From Heterobilharzia americana (taxonomy: Eukaryota; Platyhelminthes; Trematoda; Strigeidida; Schistosomatidae), in the NCBI GenBank assembly GCA_944470555.2, contig OX104134.1, positions 69,868,678 to 69,932,677 of the forward strand: 64,000 nt of DNA, written 5' to 3'. The position numbers were made by a program, and so were the translations under genes. Numbering within the stretch: the stretch's first letter is position 1; each line of letters opens with the position of its first letter. The notes under the pieces were generated by a model, which did not search any database, was not told the origin of the DNA, and worked only from the letters and a program-made list of their open reading frames with translations. Positions 22,530 to 32,299 of the stretch are shown here, piece by piece.

Positions 22530-24372
22530 CTGGTTAACTAGTTCACTGGTTACTAGTCAGTCCTTAACCGGGATAAAGAGGGAAGGTTGGATACATAGGA
22601 CTAGCAACCCTACCCCGTAAAACCAATCCAACCGCCAAAAAAAAACTTCAAAGCATACACGAAATATAAAAATAAAAATCAACTTATTCCTCGCCGGAAT
22701 CGGAGAAGCAAAATGACACCGGTTGGTGAAAGCCTTCGGGAAGCCAGTTGGCCGATCTATCTTCTCTACTCTCGATCAAAACGAAAGTAAGGATGGGGAC
22801 ATGGAATGTCTGCATCATGTATGCACCTACCAAGGCTGCGCAGATTGCCAAAGAGATGAGGAGATATAGCATGCAGGTGCTAGGAATCTGTGAAAGCAGA
22901 TGGAATGTAAGTGGACTCTCCAAACTGTCAACTGGAGAGTCAATAATCTACTCCGACATTGTGACCAAGACGACAACCACGGACAAGCACACTGAGTTTT
23001 GGAGTGGCTATCATGATGTCCTCAACAGCATCAAAGGCTCTCATGCAGTGGGAACCATCACAGCAAGATTCAACTCCAAAAGAAGAAAAGTTACAATCAT
23101 TCAATGCTACGTTACGCTATGCACCTACAAATAATGCGGATGAAGAGAAGGAGGAATTCTATACACAACTGCAATCAGTACTAGACAAGACTCCAGTTGG
23201 CGACATCAAAATCCTAATGGTTGGGGTGACATGAATGCCAAACTCGGAGTGGACAACACAGGAAGAGAACCAACCGGTGAAATGAATGAGAACGGAGAAC
23301 TGTTTGCAGATTTCTGTGCATTCAACTTTTTGGTGATTGGAGGCACTGTGTACAAACACAAGGATATTCACAAGGCAGCGACATGGACTTCACCAGATGG
23401 ACACATTAAAAATCAGATCGACTTCATCTCAATCTCAAGAAAGTGGAGACGTAGCCTACTAGACACAAGATCAGACCAAGAAGAGGAGCAGATGTAGGTT
23501 CACACCACTCACTATCCAGTACAAGGAACCTTCCAAATCAAGTGGAAAGCCTTCAAAGAAGTTGGTGGTAGACCACAGTTCAACTTCCACATCCAGAAAC
23601 AGAAGGACAGAACTACAAAAGACATCTTCACATCAGTCACCCATCAGGACAAAATCGGAGACATTGAGCAACATCCCTGAAAAATCGTGCGTGGAAGAAC
23701 ACTGGAACTCTTTGAAAGCTATGTGGATAGGAACCTGCATAACCGTAATAGGAAGGAAGAGGAAACAAGACAAGGAATGGATCTCGGTGGACACATGGAA
23801 GCTGATAGCTGAGGGTGAGGAAGATGGCGAAGCAGAAGATGAACCAGTGCAAGGATGCACAACGAAAAGAAGAACTGAGTACAACGTAAAAACGATTGGA
23901 CAAAGAAGTGAAGAAGAGTGTGCGCAAAGACAAAACACACTTACCTCTACGACACATTGACAAGTGAGGCAGAACAGGCTGCTGGTAGGAGAGACCTGAC
24001 AACACTATATCAAATAACCAGGTTACTATCCGGGAAGAGATCAACGCAGACGAAACCAATGAAAGATAATGAAGGAAACCTAGTTACTGAAGAGGAGAAA
24101 CAAAAGAAACAATGGGCTGACCACTTCAAAAAACTGTTGAATCGACCACCACCGCCAACTGGAACTCGTCCAGAAATATCACCAGCAACGGCAGAACTAC
24201 CAGTGAACACATGCCCTCCGACAAAAGCAGAAGTCATGAATGCTATAAAACTGCCTAAATCTGGGAAAGCAGAGGGACCAGATGGAATTCTTCCAGAAGC
24301 ACTGAAAACAGACGCAGAGACAACAGTGGACATGCTCACACCACTACCGCAGAAGGTCCGAAAGGAAGGATA
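22530..24372 (+). mobile_element. LINE-A copy 3, 5' part (array-type sequence)
   Basis: Matches copy 2 almost perfectly from its 5' end to aaggaaggatac at 24372. It shares with copy 2, against copy 1, the single-base states near 23524 and 23677, so copies 2 and 3 are the closer pair. The coding remains (endonuclease 22748-23497, RT fingers to 24370) carry the same frameshifts. At 24372 it jumps directly into a CCTA microsatellite, losing about 0.8 kb that covers the RT palm. Confidence 0.85.
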
Positions 24373-24463
24373 CCCTACCTACCTACCTACCTACCTACCT
24401 ACACCTACCTACCTACCTACCCACCTACCTACCTACCTACCTACCTACCTACCTACCTACCTA
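24373..24463 (+). repeat. (CCTA)n microsatellite at a LINE-A junction
   Basis: About 90 bp of near-perfect cctacctacc repeats with a few single-base interruptions. In copies 1 and 2 the matching place is a short 'cctacctacctag' run at 11521 and 18339, which encodes the YLG-type block after the RT palm. The long tract is best read as an expansion of that seed. Translated in frame it yields a meaningless Thr-Tyr-Leu-Pro run. Confidence 0.9.
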
Positions 24464-25091
24464 TCTAGCATCGTTTCAACTACAGGCGGCAGAGGCACAG
24501 ATGAAAACACTAAAGCCAGGATCGGAAACAGCAACACAGGCCTTCATTTATCTGAAATCAGTGTGGAGATCTACTGCCTTCCACTCAACATCAAGCGTGA
24601 ACAAGATCCGGATTTTCAACACCAATGTCAAGTCAATGCTTCTATGATGGTTCAGAAACTTGGCGTATTACGTGAACATTTTCAACAAACTGCAGACACT
24701 CATCAATAACTACCGCCTACGCTCACTCGATACTGCAGATCAGATGACCAGAAAGAATAAACAACAAGGAACTCTGGCCGGCAACGAACCAACCAAGAAC
24801 CTATCGTCCAAGAATATGCAGAAGAAGTGGAGGTGGATGATTGCCACATATACTGAGAAGACCGTTTGGAACATCACGTGCCAGGCCAGACCAGTCCGTT
24901 GAGTAGAGGCCCAAAAGAGGAAACGATGAGTTTGGTTGTCCGAGGGTGACATGGAGGAGATGGTGTGAAGAAGAAATGAAAGCTTGTGGACAGTAGTAGA
25001 TCCAGGTGCAAAAGACAGCAGAGAACAGAGTGAAATGGAGACGTGCAAATTAAGCCCTACGTTCCACTAGGAACCCAAGGGACAAATAATA
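24464..25091 (+). mobile_element. Diverged LINE-A 3' end joined to copy 3
   Basis: From ctagcatcgtttcaactac onward the sequence is homologous to the 3' part of copies 1 and 2 but clearly more diverged, with many substitutions and small indels. It ends with the standard gttccactaggaacccaagg terminus and an ATAA-rich tail. Copy 3 is therefore a chimera of a young 5' part and an older 3' part, joined at the microsatellite. Confidence 0.8.
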
Positions 25092-25274
25092 ACTGCTTAT
25101 TTCATACCTAAGAAGTGAAAGTTCAGCCAATACTTTGCACACAAATAAACTATATGAAAAACGATTTAGTGACAGATGGCATTGTAAAGACTAGGTGGAG
25201 AGATAAAATATTAATACAAAACGCAGAAAATAAGCCCATTTTCACGCAGAATGCTATGATATATAACAGGCAAT

Positions 25275-25610
25275 CCCAAAGCATTGTCGACTGAGCCACT
25301 GAAGCGATGTAGAGCCGTCTCTTGTACAAAAGGTATCCGTTATAACTATTTATTGATATGCTTGAAACGATGCGTACTAGGTATCAGTGGGAATAACATT
25401 ACTCACTGGGGTGCAGGGACATCCAGCTGACGAGTGCCGAGTAGGACGAAACACGTGTCTTGGATTCCTGTATTAGCCGCAAGCAACCCAGTTACCCAAA
25501 TTAACATTCCGGTGGCCTCGAGACATCCGTATAGGAGCCCATATGCCAACAGAGGTCGGACAATTCGATCCAGTATAACAGCGGAGAATTACAAATATAT
25601 CAACAAATGG
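25275..25610 (+). mobile_element. Sm-alpha-like hammerhead SINE (plus strand)
   Basis: A SINE-like unit carrying the hammerhead described at 25416-25470. Similar flanking blocks (a ggtat..., a tcact-gggg stretch, then the ribozyme) occur in the copies at 50.2 and 63.0 kb. The 3' part reads ggcctcgagacatccg and on to ccagtataacagcgg. The outer limits are approximate; no clean target-site duplication is seen. Confidence 0.6.
25416..25470 (+). ncRNA. Type I hammerhead ribozyme, apparently complete core
   Basis: In order: stem I strand atccag; core ctgacga (fits CUGANGA); stem II gtgc/ggac with one G-G mismatch around a cgagta loop; core gaaa; stem III acac/gtgt with no loop; cleavage triplet GTC; closing stem I strand ttggat. 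Stem I pairs over six positions with one G-U. Very short stem III is typical of schistosome Sm-alpha ribozymes, where the usual pair is ACGC/GCGU; here both sides have changed together to ACAC/GUGU. Self-cleavage is predicted after the C of GUC; the stem II mismatch may weaken it. Confidence 0.8.
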
Positions 25611-25639
25611 TTATAATTACTTACTTTTTTTCTTTGCAG

Positions 25640-25760
25640 GTGTGTTTGCAAACAAGATGAAGCATGTGTCCGAAGAGCTAGCTATTGTGTAATCATGAAG
25701 CTGTCAATGGCTGTAAATCCTTGGTTTATTCCCTTCAGTGAAATGTACTGGGTTGTGTAA
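25640..25760 (+). CDS. Candidate exon after a strong 3' splice site
   Basis: The tract ttactttttttctttgcag ends at 25639 and is the best-looking splice acceptor in the window. After it, one frame reads CVCKQDEACVRRASYCVIMK and stays open for 39 codons to 25758. Another reads VFANKMKHVSEELAIV and stops after 17 codons. Either could be a terminal exon. It lies just downstream of the hammerhead SINE, and I found no upstream exon to join it to. No domain is recognised. Confidence 0.25.
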
Positions 25761-28700
25761 CATTATTATAGATAGCTGCATTGTCCCTGCTACTAAATGT
25801 CACTGTTGTCGTCATTTACTAACTAATCAGTCTTTTTAAGTAGTACATCCTTAGCTTTCATCTCTGCTGCAATATCACAACTTAACTCAGGCGTTCCAGG
25901 TAGTGGTGCTGTCAAAGTTATTGTTCTGATGGGTGGAGGTGAAGGGTGCAGTAAATCAACTGAAAAACGTGTGTGCAAGATGTGTATTATGCAAGTTACC
26001 TACACTCAATAAATTCCTTGAAAAGTAGATACTTGGGTGACAGTCTTTTAAATATACTTTCGAAGTGAACTGTAAAGCAGAAAGTATGGGGTTGGTTCTA
26101 GAAAACCATAATTCCTCCTATTTGTGAGAATAGTCTTAGTTCGAAATTTCAAAACTTCCTACAATGTTTTTCAATAGATGCCAACCAATCCCATTTGATT
26201 TTGCTGAAAAGTTATCAAACCCTCCCTCTCTACTAATATAATCTTACAGTTTACTGCACAAAATCCTTGGAAGCTGAAGTATTCTTTTATTTTCGCTTTA
26301 CTACAGTAAATAAACCTTTGGCAAGTGCCATCATTCCTTCTTGTGTATGGCGTGGATGATGTTAATACGTTTCTGTTACATTAGAACTTCGTTGTTTTTT
26401 TCTATTTTCTGTTCAACGTTTCGAGAAAACTTTTTGTCCATAACTTATTTCCCAGTATGTAATAAAAGATTATTCAGGAAAGATTGCATAAAATATCTTT
26501 CCGTTATTAAAAAGGTGCAGTTTGATTTCTTTTAGATCTGGAATAAATACTTCAGTTAGAGAAAGTAAGCAACGGTTATTCAATCTGTTTGATAGGGTTA
26601 TTTATCGGTAAACTGGGAATGAACACTTTGCGCTCATAAAGCTAACAGTCGGTTGAATAAATTTTCGAGAAAATACTTACATTCCAATCACTTACCTTGA
26701 AGTCTTTTGTTTACAGCAATGGGATATTTACTGATAAAGAAGTTATATTGTATCGGTCAACCATTCTATACAAAATATCCTTTAGGTAATCTAATGTGTC
26801 TTTTACAATATGAACGATTATCTTCGCTAAATAACACCCGTTTATTTGCCATAAAACAAGCCAAATTATGAAATGAAGAAATAACGATAGAGATCACTAG
26901 TGCTAGTCATTTGATAGGAAGCTTGGGACCTTAGTTTCAAGCTTGTGGGAAATAATTACACAAGGTGTATCAGAAATTATAAAAAAAATTGTTGTTTCTT
27001 TAGTGACTGACACCAGTGCCGAAACCATGGGATTAACCACCAAAGTATTTTGGCAAACAGTGAATCAAAAGACATTTGAAGGAACAAAGAATGTTTTTTT
27101 CCATGGCTTCTGTTTCGTTAATATAGAAGTAAAATTTGGTTACTTAGGTAGATTTTAATTCCACTTTAGTGTGTTTATCAGATGTGTTACAGCGAAACAG
27201 TACTAACATGCCGGACAACATTTTGAATATAATTTATTGTCTATATTCATATCAGGTGATATGAATATGATTAGTCATCATTCGAATATTGCAAGTCAGT
27301 GGTAACAAATCAGTAAACTAAAGTGTTCAACCAGGTCACTGAGTTCGGTGAACAATTATGTCATCAATATTCCGGTATCTCATTATGTATAAGCTTTTCA
27401 ACCTACCATTCCGCTACTTGATATTCAAATTTTCTCTGAGGTTTAGTTAGTTTCGTCTCTTATTCAATCACTATAGATGAACATCGTTTCCTGTAAAAGT
27501 TCAGATTGTCAATTTAGTATTACAGCAATACAACAAAAATGTATTCTAGGAAATGACTGTTTAGGTTAAATCTGAAAGATGCTAGAAATCTTATTTCTGA
27601 ATGCTTTACACAATTTGAGTAGGATATGGTGATAATCAGAGGCAAAAATTATGCTGAAGCTGATGTTCAAAACCAATTCCTAGCTAGCTTAGATGTATAC
27701 TTATAGTATTCAAAAAGCATAAGTCGTTTACTTTCTTTCTTTTCACTCAGATGGAAGTCATTGTTAGATGACGATATGGTATTCAAATTCACCTTGTATA
27801 CCTTAAAGAAAACAGTGAAAATGAAGCTAAGGCATTTAGATAAGATTCATCCATTTACCAAACTTTTTAAATTGAATCCTTTTCAGTTAGTTTAACTCAT
27901 GACAATATTATATAAAAAAAAATTCAGGTTTTGAGCTGTGCACTGACTTTGAATAGTAGTTTACTTCATTTGTTTTTTATTTGAAAAAGTGCTTTATATT
28001 TATAACAAGGACCTACTTTACCAAAGTAGGTAGTTGTTATGGTGTCAGTTTTTGAATAGCGGTGAGCCAAGCCTTATTATCTATTTTCTAAGGATAGAAG
28101 AACCAAGGCATCTCTAAAAGCTTCGTGATTTTAAATGAATTAATATAGCGGAAATAAGCTAGAATGCAAGACTATTTCTACAAGGGTATACTTCCCTTGA
28201 AATATAAGTTTCTTGAAAATAAAGCTAAAGAGTTACGCTACAAAGCATCATGTTTTTCCTTTATCTAAAACGCTTACGATTATGTGTAGCTTTGTGCTTC
28301 ATTAATTTCTTTTTAAAATAAAATCTTTTAACTGAAAGAACAAAGTCTACTCACTCAAATCTATTTAATTAATAAAATTATGTCATTCCATTTTGTAAGA
28401 TGGACTGCTTAATTTCTAAGAACAATGAAAATGATCTATCATCCGTACCAGACATCAGCATGTTGAGAATCGGTTGGATATACTTGTCGTCAACTTTATA
28501 TGTAATTGAATAGGGAATCCTTGAACTGCCTAACTGACTTTAAAGTTAGTATTTTTTTTTACCATTTTCTCGCAGTTTAAGTTTCAAACGCTTAGTGATA
28601 GCATACACAAGCCACTTCTTTCATTTAGTATTCTTTACCGGAAAGTAACAGGAATGGAGTTGTGTGGGGGTAACATTACTGTTTGAAATATTTTTTATTA

Positions 28701-29561
28701 CTAACTGGAAACTGAGTACCACTAAAAGGCACCAGGACTCAACTAACTGCTGGACAACACTTACTGTCGAATTACTATAGGAAAAGGAAATTACCCCTTC
28801 ATATTTTATAGTAAGCACTTTATACTTGAATCCATCTGTTTATTTATATTAAACGACGTGTATCTTTGAACTTCAGGGGATTTAAAAGATTACTAACCAC
28901 TACAACTTTAATAAATCTCAAAATAAGTCATCAGTGAGAATTGGCCAACTGTGGTGAAAATTGCCTTTAGTGAATTTAATTGATAACTAAGTGTAGAAAT
29001 GTCAGTTACAGAGTTACTTTTGTCTTCGATTTAGAGAATATATTTAACCAATGTATTTCAAAAATTTGTTATTTTGCCTGTTACTCTATTTTTCTGCTTC
29101 AGTGAATGGTCAGCAGTTTAAACATCAATCACAATTTTTTTTATAAAACTCAGTCATTCATACAAAGTTGGATCATATACACTATTTAATTGAGTCAACT
29201 CACTTTCAATGCATTTAAATCAGCACGATTTCATTAGTAGTAACTGCTCTCCACAAAAATCAGCTATTTGTAAACTACGGTGACAATAGGTGAAACTTAA
29301 TTAACTATGAAATTAAACCGACATCTGTATTATCCAGAACTCATAACTTCATGTGCAATACTATACAACAGTAAAAATAACAATACATGGTGTAACAACA
29401 AACGTAACCGATGTCATCTTAACTGATTTGTGCAGAAAATGGACACGAATGGTGGATTTTCCAAATATCTGTTAGTTACCTGGAGATATCCACTCTTTCT
29501 GCTTTTTTAAATATCTGAAATATTACACTTTAGAAAATTATTTATTCTATATTCAAGGTAG
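25761..29561. other. Long AT-rich stretch, no supported gene
   Basis: No repeat family or long coding frame is recognised. A weak candidate exon follows the acceptor cttttgtttacag at about 26718 (50 codons, starting MGYLLIKKLYCIGQPFYT) but lacks a convincing donor. The perfect palindrome at 27243-27268 is listed separately. Confidence 0.45.
27243..27268. repeat. 26-bp perfect palindrome
   Basis: attcatatca and tgatatgaat pair around a central gg, extended by one more A-T pair at each outer end. It is isolated from any gene I can see and could be chance in AT-rich DNA. Confidence 0.7.
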
Positions 29562-30144
29562 TATTCATCATGGACTGACATCAGTTGGAGAATCACCAAA
29601 AACCTGGGAGCACTCAGCAGTCTATTTGTCCTAGTACGAGACTACTCATTAGTACGCCACACAACCTCACGATGGGTCGAACTCTGGGTCATCAGGTTTC
29701 ACGGTAAACGCTTTAGCATTCAGTAAGTAGATTAAAGTTCAGTGATTCACAGTTCCCTACTTCTGTCAATTCGTGACACATCGAGACTATCCATCAAGGT
29801 CTTCATCTGACATTCACTTCACTTCTGACTGTTACCCCACAGGTCACTATCTCAAATAAAAATTTCCATAAACCTCAAACTACATTACTCTGTTTAGAGG
29901 TTTGTGGGGATTTATTGATTGAAGTTGATATTCATCATGAACTGAAATCAGTTGGTGAACCATTGGATACCGACCCAGCGGCTCGATGGTAACGTACTGG
30001 CTACAGGATCTGAAGGTCCTGAGTTCGACCCCCAGTGGGGTCATGGATGTGTGTAGCTAGGCAGTCGCATACTAGGACTAAACAGTTGTCCCGCGCACTC
30101 AAGTTCCAAGTGTAAATCCAACTGACGTCAGTTCATGATGAATA
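29562..30144. mobile_element. Foldback element 1 (rearranged, internally deleted)
   Basis: The left arm starts tattcatcatggactgac at 29562, followed by a degenerate antisense hammerhead-like segment (29608-29650) and tRNA-like boxes. At 29929 a second tattcatcatgaactg starts. It passes at once into a right arm with an A-box-like ggctcgatggt (29980) and B-box-like gagttcgaccccc (30021), and ends cagttcatgatgaata at 30144. The 216-bp unit 29929-30144 has ~22-bp terminal inverted repeats. The family pattern is clearer at 53.9 and 62.2 kb. Confidence 0.65.
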
Positions 30145-30408
30145 ACGACCTAAAATTAATACATTATATTTCTTAAAGTCTTCTTGACACGGCTGTTTTA
30201 ACACACTGCAGTTAATATTTCCTTCCTCGAATTTTACCTACAAACACATTAAACTTAAAAAAAGATTAGTATCCTTTTTGAAACCATTCCGAGGCTCGTC
30301 AACACTGAAAACTTGCTGTAGAATAAAAATGTTTTCAAAATTTTTTATTGAAAGGGTGTGTTCAAATTAGCATTTGGTGATTGCTGCTTGGTCAGTGTTC
30401 TCAGTCCA

Positions 30409-30426
30409 CCCTAACCCTAACCCTTA
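30409..30426 (-). repeat. Short interstitial telomere-like tract
   Basis: ccctaaccctaaccctta is two perfect units and one imperfect unit of the TTAGGG repeat on the minus strand. It is too short to infer a fusion. Confidence 0.6.
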
Positions 30427-31113
30427 CACGTGTTTCCTACTAATAGGGTTCTTACTATTTTGCTTGTATTTTATAACAGGTTTGTAATTGTTAGGATTTT
30501 CTTTTTCAAACTACTCTAGTATATTCAACTGCTTTGTTTTTGTCCGAAAGTGGTTATTTAATAAAATGTTTTCAACTCATAACTTTTTTTCCCTTTCTTC
30601 ATTGTTGGATGATCTTAATACAGAAGTAACCACAATATTTTTCTACTCTTTGGACTACTGCTCTCAATCGACCATTATGCACAAAAATGATTCTTATAAA
30701 CCCTACTGGAGTCGACAATTTTGAATGGTATAACCCATGAGTACCTAAGGAATGACTGATTTCTACTTTCCAGTGGATAACTCAAAGTTGATGAAATGTA
30801 ACTGTGCCTAGAAATTCTCGAGAAATAACTGCTGGTGTTTCGAAGTATCCCCACAAAGGGATTAAGACTTCATTATACATGAGTATAACAATAGGTGAAG
30901 TTCATATTTTTCTAATTTTATTTCTGAAGGAGAAAACCAATCAACAACAGTTATGGATATTAATAATCAGTTTGTTGATATACAATTAACACAACCAACA
31001 TTGGTAAACTACTGTTGTTGCTAATAATTGGAATACAGAAATATAAGTAATAATTAGGAATTTGTTTAAATTCATGTGCTGAACTTGAAAATTGATCAAT
31101 TAAAAGTCATTTT

Positions 31114-32258
31114 CTACTTTTTGTTTTTTTCATTTTGATTGTGTGTGCTTAAAATATGATTAGTAGTATATAAATTATGTTCTTGTTTATAATAATCAAG
31201 TTTTTCTTCTCGCCATTGATAAATTAGATCTAAAACAGGCCGTGTAAATGTACAATTGACAGTAATATAAATAGCTTGCAAACTGTTCAATAGTGTGAAT
31301 ACATGCCATAGGGCGATAGATGCTTGTATCAAAGCTAAAAAAGCAATAATCCATACTAGGGCATGAGTAATTGTGAACTTCGTTGTGATCCAAAATCTTG
31401 CACTAATATTTGTTGTACTCCATAGCAAAGAAAAGTTGTCATCATCATCATCATCACCCCAGGAACAGCAGTACTGGAAGCATCACCTTCAGCTTTGTGG
31501 TGTTTATATGCGCGAAGTTTAGTGACGTATATAATGCAAACAAACTGTATCAGTAACAGTGTGAAAAGTAATGGGAAAAATAAGTAAAAATGTCCATAAT
31601 TTGGAATAAGATTGCATGAAATGTCAGCGAACTCTTCATGCTCCACAGTGATATAGTTATCTGACTTGAACAAAGTTACGTTAAGTATGATCTCGCACAG
31701 TGGTAGGCCAATTACTGTAATATATCCTACTACATAATTACATTGCTTGGTGCAACTCAGGGATACGTTGAATCGATTGCAAAATAAATAGTCTGTACAG
31801 CAACTTTTGCCTTTCTTTGCATCCCATAAGGAATACGTTATCCCTACTGAGGACTTCAGATTCATCGTCATTGTTGTTAGAATACAATAGTCAGCCAAAT
31901 ATCCAAAGATATAATGAGTGAAATAACTCTTAGGCAATGAACAGGTGATCAGTGACATTAAGTAAGAAGCTGTGTAGAAAAGACAACAGGTCATAATGCA
32001 TACCCCATAAAGGTTTCGTATACGTCTGAAGCATAGAATAATTAGGATGTGTAGTAGAGTGGAGAATAACGCCAGCGTATAGCATATTTTTGTAATTGTA
32101 TACGTTTCCGAATCAATTCGACTGTCATTCGTCATAGGGGATGTGAGCAGTAATTGACTTTTATTGCAGGCATAGTTTTTACCATCAAATGTTATCGTTG
32201 TATAATTACTAGTCATGCATAAGGAATTAACTGTTTCAGAGTTTACATATGCTGACAT
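31114..32258 (-). CDS. Seven-transmembrane receptor, class B / Methuselah-like (frame break near TM6)
   Basis: Likely a cell-surface G-protein-coupled receptor. The first frame (32258 to about 31440) has a ~55-residue N-terminus with several Cys and N-glycosylation sites, then helices at residues ~57-77, 81-106, 116-143, 174-198 and 223-245, with a Cys in the second outer loop (ISCNLIP). RNLYGVCIMTCCLFYTASYL after TM1 resembles the Methuselah/secretin group. The frame then fails at a (TCA)n tract (31441-31458) and the protein continues in the next frame with two more helices (HALVWIIAFLALIQ, then LLNSLQAIYITVN) and a basic tail stopping at 31114. The start Met at 32258 has an in-frame TAA four codons upstream and no acceptor, which suggests a single coding exon. 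The break may be a sequencing or repeat-length error, a real mutation or a missed intron. Confidence 0.7.
31441..31458 (+). repeat. (TCA)n tract at the receptor frame break
   Basis: tcatcatcatcatcatca lies exactly where the receptor's reading frame is lost. It encodes Met repeats in the upstream frame or Asp repeats in the downstream frame. A non-multiple-of-three length error here would explain the break. Confidence 0.8.
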
Positions 32259-32299
32259 TTTTGTAATTTATGTGCAAATAAACCATTCTAGATCAGACA

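Larger units (their letters stand above)
4714..24372 (+). repeat. Tandem array, 6818-bp unit (LINE-A plus spacer)
   Basis: Landmarks recur at a fixed step: the LINE-A 5' end at 15712 and 22530, its truncated sister at 12434 and 19252, and many frames in between, all 6818 bp apart (6817 across one indel). The order is spacer tail (4714-4984), LINE-A copy 1 (4985-12136, interrupted by 3.9 kb), spacer 1 (12137-15711), LINE-A copy 2 (15712-18953), spacer 2 (18954-22529), LINE-A copy 3 (22530-24372, then rearranged). Only a handful of single-base differences separate the copies. This means either a very recent segmental duplication, ongoing gene conversion, or an assembly artefact. Confidence 0.9.

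Noticed and set aside
23918..24709. 263-codon open frame with a Thr-Tyr-Leu-Pro repeat
   Set aside because: It is LINE-A RT fingers read through the (CCTA)n microsatellite into a diverged LINE-A end. The repeat section is an artefact, not a protein.
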